A stretch of DNA of 64,000 bases from Methylocystis sp. SC2. GTDB lineage: Bacteria; Pseudomonadota; Alphaproteobacteria; Rhizobiales; Beijerinckiaceae. The stretch is taken from positions 776,501 to 840,500 of the forward strand of contig NC_018485.1 of assembly GCF_000304315.1 (NCBI RefSeq), given 5' to 3'. A program made the translations under genes and the position numbers. The notes below the pieces were generated by a model. It searched no databases and was not told the DNA's origin. It saw only the letters and a list, made by a program, of their open reading frames with translations. The first letter of the stretch is position 1. Each line of letters starts with the position of its first letter. Below, one piece after another: positions 28,211 through 37,266 of this stretch.

Positions 28211-29260
28211 ATGGAATACCGCAAACTTGGAAACAGCGATCTCTCCGTCTCCGCCATCTGTCTCGGCTCGATGACGTGGGGACAGCAGAACAGCGAAGCC
28301 GAGGGCCATGCGCAGCTGGATTACGCCTTCGATTGCGGCGTCAATTTCATCGACACGGCGGAAATCTATTCCGTTCCGCCAAGGCAAGAAACTCAAGGCT
28401 CTTCGGAGCGCATCATCGGCAGCTGGCTCGCCGCGCGTAAGAACCGCGACAAGGCGATCATCGCCACTAAGGTCGCCGGCCGCGGCGACGCCAACTGGCT
28501 GCGTCCCGGAGGCGCCGGAACGGTTCTCGACGCCAAGAACATCGACTCCGCGATCGAGGGATCGCTGAAGCGGCTGCAGACCGACTACATCGATCTTTAT
28601 CAGTTGCATTGGCCGGATCGTTCGCTGCCGCTGTGGGGCGCTGGCGGCACGGTCTATCGACGCCCGACGAAGCGCGACGAAATCCCGATTGAAGAGACGC
28701 TGGAGGCGCTGGCGCGGCTCGTCCAGGCCGGCAAAGTCCGGCACATCGGCCTTTCCAATGAAACGCCATGGGGCGTGGCGCGCTTTCTGCGCGCGGCGGA
28801 ACTCGGCCATGGGCCGCGCGTCGTCTCAATCCAAAACGCCTACAACCTCGTCAATCGCACCTTTGAGATCGGGCTCGCCGAGTTCGCTGAGCGCGAGCGC
28901 GTCGGATTGCTCGCCTATTCGCCGCTCGCGCAAGGATACCTCACCGGAAAATATCAAGGCGGCGCGCGGCCGCCCGGCGCGCGCACGACGCTGTTTGAGC
29001 GCGCGCAGCGTTATGAAAAGCCGGAAGTCGAACGCGCGGTCGCCGCCTATCTGACGCTCGCACAAGATATCGGCGTCGATCCGGCGCAGCTCGCCATCGC
29101 CTTCGTGACGTCCCAGCCCTTCGTGACGTCGAATATCATTGGCGCGACGACGATGGCGCAGCTCAAAGCCGACCTCGCGTCGGTGGAGTTCAGGATCACG
29201 CCTGAAATCGAGCGGCGTATCGACGCCATCCACCATCTCCACAGCAACCCTGCGCCATGA
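28211..29260 (+). CDS. Aldo/keto reductase, Tas-like
   Basis: A 349-residue NADP-dependent reductase of the Tas/YghZ group. Signatures: YRKLGNSDLSVSAICLGSMTWG, CGVNFIDTAEIYSVPPRQET (catalytic Asp and Tyr), the lysine in IIATKVAG, and DYIDLYQLHWPDRS with the catalytic His. The C-terminal VTSNIIGATTMAQLKADL is the cofactor-binding end. The physiological carbonyl substrate is unknown. The gene follows the ParA-like pair closely and overlaps the next acetyltransferase gene by four bases. Confidence 0.92.
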   Translation: MEYRKLGNSDLSVSAICLGSMTWGQQNSEAEGHAQLDYAFDCGVNFIDTAEIYSVPPRQETQGSSERIIGSWLAARKNRDKAIIATKVAGRGDANWLRPGGAGTVLDAKNIDSAIEGSLKRLQTDYIDLYQLHWPDRSLPLWGAGGTVYRRPTKRDEIPIEETLEALARLVQAGKVRHIGLSNETPWGVARFLRAAELGHGPRVVSIQNAYNLVNRTFEIGLAEFAERERVGLLAYSPLAQGYLTGKYQGGARPPGARTTLFERAQRYEKPEVERAVAAYLTLAQDIGVDPAQLAIAFVTSQPFVTSNIIGATTMAQLKADLASVEFRITPEIERRIDAIHHLHSNPAP

Positions 29261-29751
29261 CCGGACGCGCAACGCTTCGCGAGGAGACGCCGGAGGATCG
29301 TTCCGCCATACGCGGGCTGCTCGTTGCGGCGTTCGATCGACGCGGCGAGTCCGAACTCGTCGAGGCGCTGCGCAAGGAAGGCGATTTGGTTTTTGGCGGC
29401 GTCGCGGCTGTCGACGGCGTCATCGTCGGCTACGCCGCGCTGTCCAGGATGAACGCTCCCTTTCCGGCGCTCGGGCTCGGTCCCGTCGCCGTCGCAGCGG
29501 CCTATCGCGGAAAGGGGATCGCCAACGCTCTTTTGCGCTGGAGCTTGGCGCGTGCGCAGGACGACCAGTGGCGCGCGATTTTTGTGTTGGGCGACGGCGC
29601 CTTTTACGGCCGTTTCGGATTTCGACCGGAGCTTGCAGCCGGCTTCGACACGCCATATGCGGGGCCGCATTTCATGGCGCTGGCGCTTAACGGCGCGCTT
29701 CCAGCCAAGGAGGGAACGGTAGACTATGCGCCAGCCTTCGAACGTCTGTGA
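29257..29751 (+). CDS. GNAT-family N-acetyltransferase
   Basis: A 164-residue acetyltransferase of the YhbS type. LREETPEDRSAIRGLLVAAF opens the fold, GYAALSRMNAP and LGLGPVAVAAAYRGKGIANALL hold the acetyl-CoA site (R-G-K-G-I-A), and GRFGFRPELAAGF closes it. Its ATG overlaps the aldo/keto reductase stop (ATGA), so the two are co-translated; a shared function is possible but not evident. It converges with yqgE with an eight-base gap. Confidence 0.88.
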   Translation: MTGRATLREETPEDRSAIRGLLVAAFDRRGESELVEALRKEGDLVFGGVAAVDGVIVGYAALSRMNAPFPALGLGPVAVAAAYRGKGIANALLRWSLARAQDDQWRAIFVLGDGAFYGRFGFRPELAAGFDTPYAGPHFMALALNGALPAKEGTVDYAPAFERL

Positions 29752-29759
29752 ACAGACGC

Positions 29760-30410
29760 TCAGGCGTGTCCGGCGTGTGTCGACAGCCGTTCTGGATCGA
29801 CGCCGATCGAGCGCAACGCGCGCGCATATTTCGTCCCGAGGTCGTGATCGAACAGCAAAGCGGGATCAGTCGGACAATTCAGCCATCCGTTGCGCTGAAT
29901 CTCTTCTTCGAGCTGACCCGGGTCCCAACCCGCATAGCCGAGCGCCAGCAGCGCGCGGTTCGGACCGCGTCCCGCCGCGATCGCGCGCAGAATGTCGATG
30001 GTCGCCGTGAGCGAAACGCCGTCGTCGATCGGCAGAGTGGAATTGTCCAGGAAGAAATCCGGCGTATGCAGGACGAAACCGCGATCGGTCTGCACCGGCC
30101 CGCCGGACAGAACCTGGATGTCTTCGGCGCGGCTCGGCAGGCTGATGCGCTCCTGAGGCGCAATCACTTGCAGCTGAACGAGCAAATCGGGAAAATTGCG
30201 CACACGGGCCGGCTGGTTGACGATGATGCCCATCGCCCCTTCTTCGGAATGGGCGCAGAGATAGATCACCGAGCGCGCAAAGCGCTGATCCAACATGCTC
30301 GGCATCGCGATCAGCAATTGGCCGTCGAGAAAGCGGCGCTCCTCGGGACGCCCGCTGCGGCGCTCGCTCGCTCTCTCCGCGAAATCTTGCTTCTTTCCGC
30401 TCGGCCTCAT
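29760..30410 (-). CDS. YqgE/AlgH family protein
   Basis: A 216-residue member of the UPF0301 (YqgE/AlgH) family. Diagnostic segments are [55 protein letters not shown] and [16 protein letters not shown]. The family's molecular role is unresolved. The N-terminal 25 residues are basic and variable; a later start is possible. It is divergent from the DsbD-alpha-like gene next to it, whose product may be in a redox pathway, though no link is established. Confidence 0.9.
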   Translation of the reverse strand: MRPSGKKQDFAERASERRSGRPEERRFLDGQLLIAMPSMLDQRFARSVIYLCAHSEEGAMGIIVNQPARVRNFPDLLVQLQVIAPQERISLPSRAEDIQVLSGGPVQTDRGFVLHTPDFFLDNSTLPIDDGVSLTATIDILRAIAAGRGPNRALLALGYAGWDPGQLEEEIQRNGWLNCPTDPALLFDHDLGTKYARALRSIGVDPERLSTHAGHA

Positions 30411-30505
30411 AGGGTCATGCTACGCCCGCCGCGTGCTCAGGACAAGCGGCGCAGATCACGTAACTGACTGCCTTGACTGGGGGACGGGGTCGCTAAAGGG
30501 TCACG

Positions 30506-31312
30506 ATGCGTTCAAAATTCTTTCTCTTCGCGCCACTAGCCGTCACGCTGGCGCAGAGCATGCCGGCGGCGTCGCTCGCCGAGACCACGGCCTTCGCCTC
30601 CGCGATCGTCAAGGGAACGGCGTCGAGCGCCCGGCTCTTGTCCGCCGGCCCTCCGCAGGACGGGGCTTACCGCGCCGCCGTCGAGATCGCGCTCGCGCCG
30701 GAAACCATCACCTATTGGCGCCAGCCTGGCGAGTCGGGCGCGGCGCCCGCGTTCGATTTCTCGAGATCGGTCAATGTCGCCAAGGTTGAACCCGCCTTTC
30801 CGGCGCCGAAACATATCGACGAGGCCGGAACCATCGTCGCCGGCTATGATGCGCGCGTCGTCCTGCCGTTGAAGGTGACGCCGCGCGATCCCAACGCGCC
30901 GGTGACGCTCAATCTCGTGCTCGACTACGCCTCATGCGGGAAGATCTGCCTGCCGGCGCGCGCCGATTTGTCTCTTGAGCTGCCGCGCGCCGGCGCATCG
31001 CCGCATGCGGCGGCGATCGCTGAAGCCGAACGGCGAGTGCCAAGAAAACTCAGCGCGGCCGAGGCCAAAAAGCGCTTTGCGGTTTCGCGGAATAACGCGG
31101 ACGGATCGTGGCGGCTGCGCTACCTTGGACCCGGCAAGGCCGAGGACGTCTTTGCCGAAGCGCCCGAGCCGTTCTTCATTGAAAGCACGCGCGCGGGAGA
31201 GGGCTTCGAGCTGAAGCTCTTTTCCGGCAGTAAAGCAGCCAAGGCCGCCGACGCGACGCTAACGATCGTCACCGACGCCGATGCTTTCGAGGCGCCCGCG
31301 CGGCTGGAGTGA
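30506..31312 (+). CDS. Exported DsbD-alpha-like protein (thiol-disulfide domain)
   Basis: A 268-residue protein with a signal peptide (MRSKFFLFAPLAVTLAQSMPAASLAE) and a domain resembling the N-terminal periplasmic part of DsbD: TITYWRQPGESGAAP and LDYASCGKICLPARADLSL, which contains the Cys pair. In full DsbD this domain passes electrons to periplasmic partners, but here the transmembrane and thioredoxin parts are absent. Stand-alone versions are common in alphaproteobacteria. Acting as a periplasmic redox partner or chaperone is inferred. No membrane electron donor is encoded nearby. Confidence 0.8.
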   Translation: MRSKFFLFAPLAVTLAQSMPAASLAETTAFASAIVKGTASSARLLSAGPPQDGAYRAAVEIALAPETITYWRQPGESGAAPAFDFSRSVNVAKVEPAFPAPKHIDEAGTIVAGYDARVVLPLKVTPRDPNAPVTLNLVLDYASCGKICLPARADLSLELPRAGASPHAAAIAEAERRVPRKLSAAEAKKRFAVSRNNADGSWRLRYLGPGKAEDVFAEAPEPFFIESTRAGEGFELKLFSGSKAAKAADATLTIVTDADAFEAPARLE

Positions 31313-31331
31313 GCGCGACGGTCCCTTCGCC

Positions 31332-32627
31332 CTACTCCACTTCAGCGTCGATCGGCGTCGCCGCTTCATGGTCGAGCTTGGGCGTGCGCTTGAACGTCGA
31401 TTTGCGCCCGCGCAGGGTCTGCAGGATCTTCGCGCCATTGGCGAAGGCGAGATAGATCATCAGCGGCGGAATCGATGCGACCGTTTTCACATAATCGGCG
31501 ATGGTCCCGCGCTTGAGCGCCAGATAGGGCGGCAGCGTGATCCCGAGCGCCACCAGCACCGTCATGATTCCGATGATCTCCAACATCCCGGCGAAGGGCG
31601 CGAGCGATCCGTGCAAGATCACGCCAAGGACAAAGGCGATGAGTCCGATGGCGGCCGTGGGGAAGAAAATCTGATGGGCGATCAGCGAGATCGCCATGAC
31701 GCGGCGCGTCAGGCTCCATGGCGAACGCCAGATCGGCAGGACGGTCTTTTGCGCGACCTGCACGAATCCGTTCGACCATCGCCTTTGCTGGCGGCGGAAA
31801 TCCCGGATTCCCTCCGGCACCTGACCGGGAATCGGCGGCTCCGAGACAAACAGCCCATGCCATCCCTGGAGCGCCGCGCGCACGGTGAGATCGAGGTCTT
31901 CGCACAGTGAATAGTCGGACCAGCCGCCGGCGTCCTCGACCGTCGCGCGGCGCCAAATTCCGCCGGTGCCGTTGAACTGAAACAGCCAGCCGGCATGCGC
32001 GCGCGAGCGCTGTTCAACGAGATAATGGCCGTCCTGCACGAGGCCCTGGGCGCGCGTCAGCCAGTTCTTCTCGAAATTCTGGAACTCGCAGCGCGACTGC
32101 ACGAAGCCGATGCGATCGTCAGTCAGAAAAAGCGGGACCGTTCGCTTCAGCCAATTGGGCGGCGGACGGAAGTCGGCGTCGAGCATTGCGATGAAGGGCT
32201 CGTCGGTGAGCGTCAGGCCATGCGCGCAGGCGCCCGCCTTGAAGCCCGAGCGATCGGCGCGCCGCACATGGTCGATCACGGCGCCGCCGATGCGCAGCTC
32301 CGCCGCCACCGCCTCCGCCCGCGCGCTCGTCTCGTCCGTCGAATCGTCGAGAAGCTGGATGCGCAGCCTGTCCTTGGGCCAGTCGAGGAGCGCGACGCAT
32401 CGCAACGACTGCTCGGTGACGAGCGGCTCGTTGAAAACGGGGATCTGCAGCACGACCCGCGGCAGATCCGCGTCAGGGACGGCGGGCGCTTCCGGATCGC
32501 GCACGCCGCGGATCTGGTCGTAGCAGAAGCGGCCGATGACGATCAGATAGCCGATTCCGATCGCCATCAGGATTGAAGCGCAGACCATTGCGACCGCGTC
32601 GACGAGGAATTGAAAAAGCCCCAGCAC
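31332..32627 (-). CDS. Membrane glycosyltransferase, GT2, CslA/BcsA-like
   Basis: A processive-type GT2 with an N-terminal membrane segment (FLVDAVAMVCASILMAIGIGYLIVIG). The catalytic domain has IQLLDDSTDET (first Asp), AMLDADFRP (DxD), the acceptor region CEDLDLTVRAALQGW and QQRRW (QxxRW). Several C-terminal membrane helices follow. It most resembles the cellulose synthase-like A group, which uses nucleotide sugars such as GDP-mannose or UDP-glucose. I place the start at GTG 32627, nine bases after the stop of the preceding glycosyltransferase gene and after a GAAGGA site; a frame extension reaches 32705. It is the last gene of the acyl/glycosyl operon. The product is unknown. Confidence 0.85.
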   Translation of the reverse strand: MLGLFQFLVDAVAMVCASILMAIGIGYLIVIGRFCYDQIRGVRDPEAPAVPDADLPRVVLQIPVFNEPLVTEQSLRCVALLDWPKDRLRIQLLDDSTDETSARAEAVAAELRIGGAVIDHVRRADRSGFKAGACAHGLTLTDEPFIAMLDADFRPPPNWLKRTVPLFLTDDRIGFVQSRCEFQNFEKNWLTRAQGLVQDGHYLVEQRSRAHAGWLFQFNGTGGIWRRATVEDAGGWSDYSLCEDLDLTVRAALQGWHGLFVSEPPIPGQVPEGIRDFRRQQRRWSNGFVQVAQKTVLPIWRSPWSLTRRVMAISLIAHQIFFPTAAIGLIAFVLGVILHGSLAPFAGMLEIIGIMTVLVALGITLPPYLALKRGTIADYVKTVASIPPLMIYLAFANGAKILQTLRGRKSTFKRTPKLDHEAATPIDAEVE

Positions 32628-32635
32628 CAAACGGC

Positions 32636-33796
32636 CTATCCTTCTTCGTGCGGAACCGGCGAGGGCTTCGCCCCGGCGCGCGCGTTCACGCTGTCCCTCG
32701 CCCAAACCACCTGGTCAGTGACCCAAGCGTTCAACCAGACCGCGAGCATCGTCGCCTCGCGGACCACAAACACCGCAGGCGCGGCCCATGATAACTGCCA
32801 TCCTTTGGCCACAGAAAGCAATGTCTCAAGCGCAAACCACAGCATAAGCGTCGCCGACGCGGCGGCGATGGGCGCGATCCCGACGAGCGGCGCCGCGAGC
32901 GCCGAAGCGATAACTGCTGGAACCGCTTGGCATATTGGCTCGGCGAGGAAGGAGATGAGCTCGTCGTTGCGGCGGATGACCATCCAGCGCAACTGCCGCT
33001 GATAAACATCTTCGAACGCGCGCGCGCCGAGCTCCTGGCGCACGGGCCTGTGAGAAAAAACCGGTCGCTTGCCGATCCGCCGCATCGCCTTGGCCAAGGC
33101 GTTGTCTTCGCCCACCGTATGGGAAATCGCGTCAAAGCCTCCCGCGCGCAGGAAGTCCGAACGCCGAAACAGCATGATCTTGCCGATGCCATGCCCCTGT
33201 CCCAGCGCCGAGGCGAGAAACAGAATGCGGGCATGCGGACCGTTAATGATCGCGGCTTCGACATGCGCGGCGAAATTCTCAAGTCGCGCGCAATATGGAA
33301 TGGCGCAGACGAGCCCGACTTCGTCCGTCAGCTGCCTGACGTGCTGCGCCAGCGCGTCGGGCTCGAGCAGCACATTGGCGTCCTTCATCAAGATGACGTC
33401 GTGCGTCGCCCGCATGAACGGCGCATAAAGATTATCGACCTTCGGACTTACCGCGAATTTCGCTGTCGAGTGGAGAATGCGCGACGGCACAGACGGGTGA
33501 CGCGCGAGAATGGCGCGCATGCGCTGGACCGCCGGCGCATCGAGGTCGGTCGCGGCGACGGTCACGTCGAAATCGCGATACTGCTGCGTCAGCGCGGACT
33601 CTTGCGTGCGGTCGAACTGATCCTCCAGCATCTTGACGGGAAGCACGACCGAGATCGACGGCTGGTCTCGGCGCGTGGCGCGGCGCGCGACGAGCCAGGG
33701 CTGCGCAATGGTGGCCGCGACAGATATGAACAGCAAAGCGATGGCGATGAGCCAATAGCCGCCTGCGGCCCAAGTGAGGACGGTGTAAGCCGTCAC
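32636..33796 (-). CDS. Glycosyltransferase resembling ceramide glucosyltransferase (GT21-like)
   Basis: A 386-residue membrane enzyme. After a first membrane helix it shows ISVVLPVKMLEDQFDRTQESA, ILMKDANVLLEPD (DxN/DxD region), HTVGEDNALAKAMRR and QRQLRWMVIRR, the D-D-D-(Q/R)QxxRW pattern of GT21. C-terminal helices follow. GT21 enzymes glucosylate ceramide; bacterial relatives occur in hopanoid and sphingolipid pathways too. The start at GTG 33796 overlaps the SDR stop by four bases (GTGA). With the adjacent ketosynthase and ACP, I infer that it glycosylates a lipid made by this operon. Confidence 0.82.
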   Translation of the reverse strand: MTAYTVLTWAAGGYWLIAIALLFISVAATIAQPWLVARRATRRDQPSISVVLPVKMLEDQFDRTQESALTQQYRDFDVTVAATDLDAPAVQRMRAILARHPSVPSRILHSTAKFAVSPKVDNLYAPFMRATHDVILMKDANVLLEPDALAQHVRQLTDEVGLVCAIPYCARLENFAAHVEAAIINGPHARILFLASALGQGHGIGKIMLFRRSDFLRAGGFDAISHTVGEDNALAKAMRRIGKRPVFSHRPVRQELGARAFEDVYQRQLRWMVIRRNDELISFLAEPICQAVPAVIASALAAPLVGIAPIAAASATLMLWFALETLLSVAKGWQLSWAAPAVFVVREATMLAVWLNAWVTDQVVWARDSVNARAGAKPSPVPHEEG

Positions 33797-34650
33797 AAAA
33801 TCTCCCGTTCCGGCGTCTCCGGCACTTCGGCGGGAAACTGGCGCATGACGCCGTCGACGAGCGCCGCCGGCAAGAGGGAGAAGAGGCGCATCGCCCAATA
33901 TATGTAACGCGGAAAGGCGATGACGTTGCGACGGCGGTCCAGCCCGTTTTTGATGATATGCGCCGCTTCTGAGTCGGACATGGCGCTGGGCTGCCAGGAT
34001 TCGACGTTCGTCGACGCCGACGTCCTTGAGAAAGTGCGCGACAGGGGCGTCTTCACGATGGTGCGCGCCGACATGGGCGTCTTCACATAACCCGGCACGA
34101 TCAGCGCGACATGCACGTCATGGGCCGCGAGCTGGGCGCGCAGCGAGTCGGCCCACATGTGCACGCACGCCTTCGCCGCACAATAGGCCGGCGAATGCGG
34201 GAGCGCGCGCACGCCGGCCATCGAGCCGACGATAGCGATTCTGCCGCTCTTACGGGCGCACATCGGCACAATCGCCGGCTCGACCGTGTTGAAGACGCCC
34301 TCGACATTGATCTTGAGCATTGCTCGGACCGCCTCGGGCGTTTCGAGAAGCTGGCCGGGCGAAAGGCCCGTGGAGACGCCGGCGTTGGCGACGAGAATGT
34401 CGATGGGACGCTTTGCATGCGCAGACTGAACGATGCGCGCCATCGCGTCGCGATCCCGCACATCGGCGACATGAGTCTCCGCCTCCTCTGCGCCGGCTGC
34501 GAGACAGGCGCGCGCGGCGGCTTCGAGCCGCTCGGCGTCGCGGCCGAGCAAGACGAGGCTCGCCCCTTCGCGCGCATAGGCGAGCGCCAAGGCGCGCCCA
34601 ATGCCGCTTGAGGCGCCGGTGATAAGAACCCGAACAGCGCTCTTAGCCAT
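33793..34650 (-). CDS. Short-chain dehydrogenase/reductase
   Basis: A 285-residue SDR with the NAD(P) motif TGASSGIGRALA, the NAG motif LVANAGVS, catalytic Ser in IVGSMAG and the YxxxK in AYCAAKA. The C-terminal tail (residues 240-285) contains a hydrophobic stretch YIYWAMRLFSLLPAALV and may associate with the membrane. In the operon (ACP, ketosynthase, two hot-dog proteins) its obvious role is 3-ketoacyl reduction. ATG 34650 fits the family start; another ATG at 34683 abuts the MaoC stop. It overlaps the GT21-like gene by four bases. Confidence 0.85.
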   Translation of the reverse strand: MAKSAVRVLITGASSGIGRALALAYAREGASLVLLGRDAERLEAAARACLAAGAEEAETHVADVRDRDAMARIVQSAHAKRPIDILVANAGVSTGLSPGQLLETPEAVRAMLKINVEGVFNTVEPAIVPMCARKSGRIAIVGSMAGVRALPHSPAYCAAKACVHMWADSLRAQLAAHDVHVALIVPGYVKTPMSARTIVKTPLSRTFSRTSASTNVESWQPSAMSDSEAAHIIKNGLDRRRNVIAFPRYIYWAMRLFSLLPAALVDGVMRQFPAEVPETPEREIL

Positions 34651-34683
34651 ATGCGCGCCCCGCCCCACGGCGCAGCCGATCAT

Positions 34684-35088
34684 TCATGTGGCCGGCCTCG
34701 GCCGCAAGGTCGCTTCGCCGACGATGCCGGGCGCCCGCGCCGCGCCATAGGCCACCAGACGGACGAAAATCTCGTTTTCGGTGGCGCGCAGCACGCGCCC
34801 CGACAGCTTGACGGTCTCGCCGCGCAGGATCGGCTGCACGAACTTTCCCGCTATGGAGGCGATGACGAGGTCGCCGCGCCAGGCCCTCAGCATCGGTTCA
34901 AACGCGGCCAGAAGCTTCATGCCATGCACCGGCGGCGCGGCGAGCCCGATCGCCGCCGCCACGGCGTCGTCGAGATGCAATGGATTGGCGTCGCCCGAGA
35001 CTTCGGCGTAGCGCGCGAGCGAAGGCGCGTCGAAGGGGCCAATGACGGTCTCCGGCAGTTTGTCGCCGACCTTGATGGGTTCGCTCAT
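34684..35088 (-). CDS. MaoC-like hot-dog dehydratase
   Basis: A 134-residue single hot-dog protein of the R-hydratase/MaoC type. The hydratase motif is readable: YAEVSGDANPLHLDDAVA, followed by GLAAPPVHGM (catalytic Asp and His). It probably dehydrates a (R)-3-hydroxyacyl thioester. It overlaps the previous hot-dog gene (ATGA at 35085-35088) and abuts the SDR gene, consistent with a shared fatty acid elongation cycle. Confidence 0.85.
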   Translation of the reverse strand: MSEPIKVGDKLPETVIGPFDAPSLARYAEVSGDANPLHLDDAVAAAIGLAAPPVHGMKLLAAFEPMLRAWRGDLVIASIAGKFVQPILRGETVKLSGRVLRATENEIFVRLVAYGAARAPGIVGEATLRPRPAT

Positions 35089-35480
35089 GACGCGCTCCCA
35101 AATCCCGCGCGCGGCACGAGCCGCAATATGGTTTCGATCCGTGCGCAAGGCTCGCCTTGAGGCGTCGCGACGGTCCCGATCATCGTCAGACGCGGCGGCG
35201 TCTCCTCGCTGCTCATGGTGACGCTTAAATCATAACTTTCGCCCGCGACGAGGGGCGCGTCATAGGAAAAGCTCTGCGACTCATGCACCGGCACGACGTC
35301 GCGCTGGTCGCAGAGGTCGCGCACGGCGGAAAAAAGCGAAGGCTCGGCGAGCCAGATCGCCGGATAGGCCAGCGGAACGCTCGCGCCGTCGCCGCCGGTT
35401 TCCTGCGCATAGGCCGCGGCGCGCGCCGGATCGACGCGCAGCCGAAATGGCCCCAGCGCAAGCGGCCGGTCAGACTGCAT
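35085..35480 (-). CDS. Hot-dog-fold protein, MaoC N-terminal-like (dehydratase partner)
   Basis: A 131-residue protein beginning LGPFRLRVDPARAAAYAQETG, with AYPAIWLAEPSLF in the middle and a run of strands ending GEPCARIETILRLVP. This resembles the FAS1-type/MaoC N-terminal dehydratase half that lacks the catalytic Asp/His pair, and the motif-bearing half follows as the next gene. A heterodimeric dehydratase is therefore the simple inference. It overlaps the end of the ketosynthase gene by 11 bases. Confidence 0.7.
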   Translation of the reverse strand: MQSDRPLALGPFRLRVDPARAAAYAQETGGDGASVPLAYPAIWLAEPSLFSAVRDLCDQRDVVPVHESQSFSYDAPLVAGESYDLSVTMSSEETPPRLTMIGTVATPQGEPCARIETILRLVPRAGFGSAS

Positions 35481-36705
35481 GACGCAGGATCAACACGGCG
35501 TTGATCCCTCCGAAAGCGAAGGAGTTCGACATGGCGGCGTCGATCTTGTGCTTGCGCGCCGCGTTCGGGACGACGTCAAGCGGGCACTTGGGATCGGCCT
35601 CCAGAAAATTGATGGTCGGCGGCGCGATCTGTTCGCGCAGCGCCTGTATGGTGATGGCGAGCTCCAGGCCGCCGCTGGCGCCGAGCGCGTGGCCGTGAAT
35701 TGGTTTCGTCGACGACACCGGCACGACCCGTCCATAATCGCCGAACACGCGCAGAATCGCTTCGGCTTCGGTGATGTCGTTGGCGTGGGTCGCGGTGCCG
35801 TGCGCGTTGACGTAATGGATCTCCTGCGGAGCCATTCCCGCGTCTTCGAGCGCCAGGGCGATCGCATTCGACGCGCCTTCAAGATCCGGCCGCACGGGGT
35901 CCTTGGCGTCGCTCGTCGTGCCATAGCCGGCGAGTTCGCACAGGGGCGCGTGGCCGCGCGCTTTCGCCGCCTCCTCCGTTTCGAGGACGAAAACCGCCGC
36001 GCCTTCGCCAAGCGACATGCCGTTGCGGCCCTTGGAGAAAGGTCGGCACAAGTTCGGGCTCAGCACGCGCAGGCCCTCCCATGCGCGGATCGTCGCGTTG
36101 ATGACGCAGGCCTCGGCGCCGCCGACGATCGCCTTATCCACAAGGCCTTGTCGAATCATCTGCATGCCAAGTCCGATCGATTGGGACGCCGAGGAGCAGG
36201 CGCTGCCGATCGCGAATGTCGGGCCGAGACAAGAATAGCGCATCCCCAGCGTCGCAGGCGCGGCGCTCGGGATGAGCTTGGGAACGCTCAACATCTCCGG
36301 CCGCGTTCCTTCAACATAATAGCGGTAGATGCCGTCTTCGATCGTCGTCATGCCGCCGATGCCCGAGCCGATGATGACGGCCGTGCGCGGCCCGGCGACG
36401 TCCTTGCGTCCGAAACCCGCCTGCGCCACCGCTTCGTCGGCGGCGACGATGCAGAACTGCGTAAAGGGATCGCAGAACGGAAGAACGTTGGATTCGATGT
36501 AGTCGGCGGGATTGAAGTCGGGCACCTGCGCCGCGATCTTGATGCGCCCGTCGTACGGGCGCTCCGTCTTGAGCGGACGAATTTGGGCGACGCCGTCGCG
36601 CGCCGCTTCCCATAGCTTTTGCGCGCCGACTCCAGAGGCGCAGACCGCGCCCATGCCAGAAATAACGACGCGGCGCCCCTCGGCCCGCGCTCGCGAGAAT
36701 GCCAT
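35470..36705 (-). CDS. Beta-ketoacyl-ACP synthase (FabF/NodE-like)
   Basis: A 411-residue condensing enzyme with the complete Cys-His-His triad: Cys170 in AIGSACSSA, His302 in NAHGTAT, His339 in KPIHGH (Lys334). It elongates acyl-ACP using malonyl-ACP. Sequence and length fit FabF/NodE, but the location in a dedicated operon with its own ACP and hot-dog pair suggests a specialised chain rather than housekeeping synthesis. The ATG abuts the ACP stop without a gap. Confidence 0.92.
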   Translation of the reverse strand: MAFSRARAEGRRVVISGMGAVCASGVGAQKLWEAARDGVAQIRPLKTERPYDGRIKIAAQVPDFNPADYIESNVLPFCDPFTQFCIVAADEAVAQAGFGRKDVAGPRTAVIIGSGIGGMTTIEDGIYRYYVEGTRPEMLSVPKLIPSAAPATLGMRYSCLGPTFAIGSACSSASQSIGLGMQMIRQGLVDKAIVGGAEACVINATIRAWEGLRVLSPNLCRPFSKGRNGMSLGEGAAVFVLETEEAAKARGHAPLCELAGYGTTSDAKDPVRPDLEGASNAIALALEDAGMAPQEIHYVNAHGTATHANDITEAEAILRVFGDYGRVVPVSSTKPIHGHALGASGGLELAITIQALREQIAPPTINFLEADPKCPLDVVPNAARKHKIDAAMSNSFAFGGINAVLILRHAV

Positions 36706-36981
36706 CTACTGCTTCTCGCGCTCTTTCTGGATGTGGTCCGCGATCGCCTCGATCAGACTTTTGACGTCTTTGGCTTCCTGCAGCGACCCGTCCATGGGGA
36801 TGTAGACGTTGAACTTCTCCTCGAGCGCCGTGAGAATCATAACGATGTCGACGGATTTGAGGTCGAGGCTCTCGATTGACGCGTCGGGGGTGATCTTGCT
36901 TTTGTCGACCATGCCTTCCGACGCGATCACTTCGATGATCTCGTCGACGAGCTGATTCTTGTCCTGCGGATTATCAGTCAC
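36706..36981 (-). CDS. Dedicated acyl carrier protein
   Basis: A 91-residue acidic carrier with the phosphopantetheine site at Ser43 in ESLDLKSVDIV (LKSV instead of the usual DSL). Other landmarks are LVDEIIEVIASEGMVDKSKI before the site and EEKFNVYIP after it. The start is GTG 36981, set by a GGAGGG site; the open frame reaches much further upstream but is Arg/Gly-rich noise. It is the first gene of the seven-gene operon and would carry the growing acyl chain. Confidence 0.88.
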   Translation of the reverse strand: MTDNPQDKNQLVDEIIEVIASEGMVDKSKITPDASIESLDLKSVDIVMILTALEEKFNVYIPMDGSLQEAKDVKSLIEAIADHIQKEREKQ

Positions 36982-37266
36982 GAATCCCTCCGTTTCAGGC
37001 TCCTCGCCGCCGACGACGACCCGCGCTCGCGCGACCCATTGACGCGGCGCCGATCCGACGCCCTTAGATCGGAGCGCGTGGCCAGAACGCCCGCCGCCGG
37101 CTCTTCCGCTCCAGCGCCCCTTTTCCCGCCCTCGGGCGCAGTCGGCACTGGTTAAGGCGTTTGGCCTCGAAAATAAAGCCCGCCGCGCTCTCGGCGGATT
37201 TGCAGTGGCCCGGCGGAGCGCTTCATGCGAAAACGCCGCGCGAAACAACGGAGGGCGACAGCGAAA

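Noticed and set aside
31332..36981. Known sphingolipid or lipid A long-chain (acpXL) cluster
   Set aside because: No serine palmitoyltransferase, ceramide synthase or LpxXL gene is present and the ACP is not AcpXL-like.
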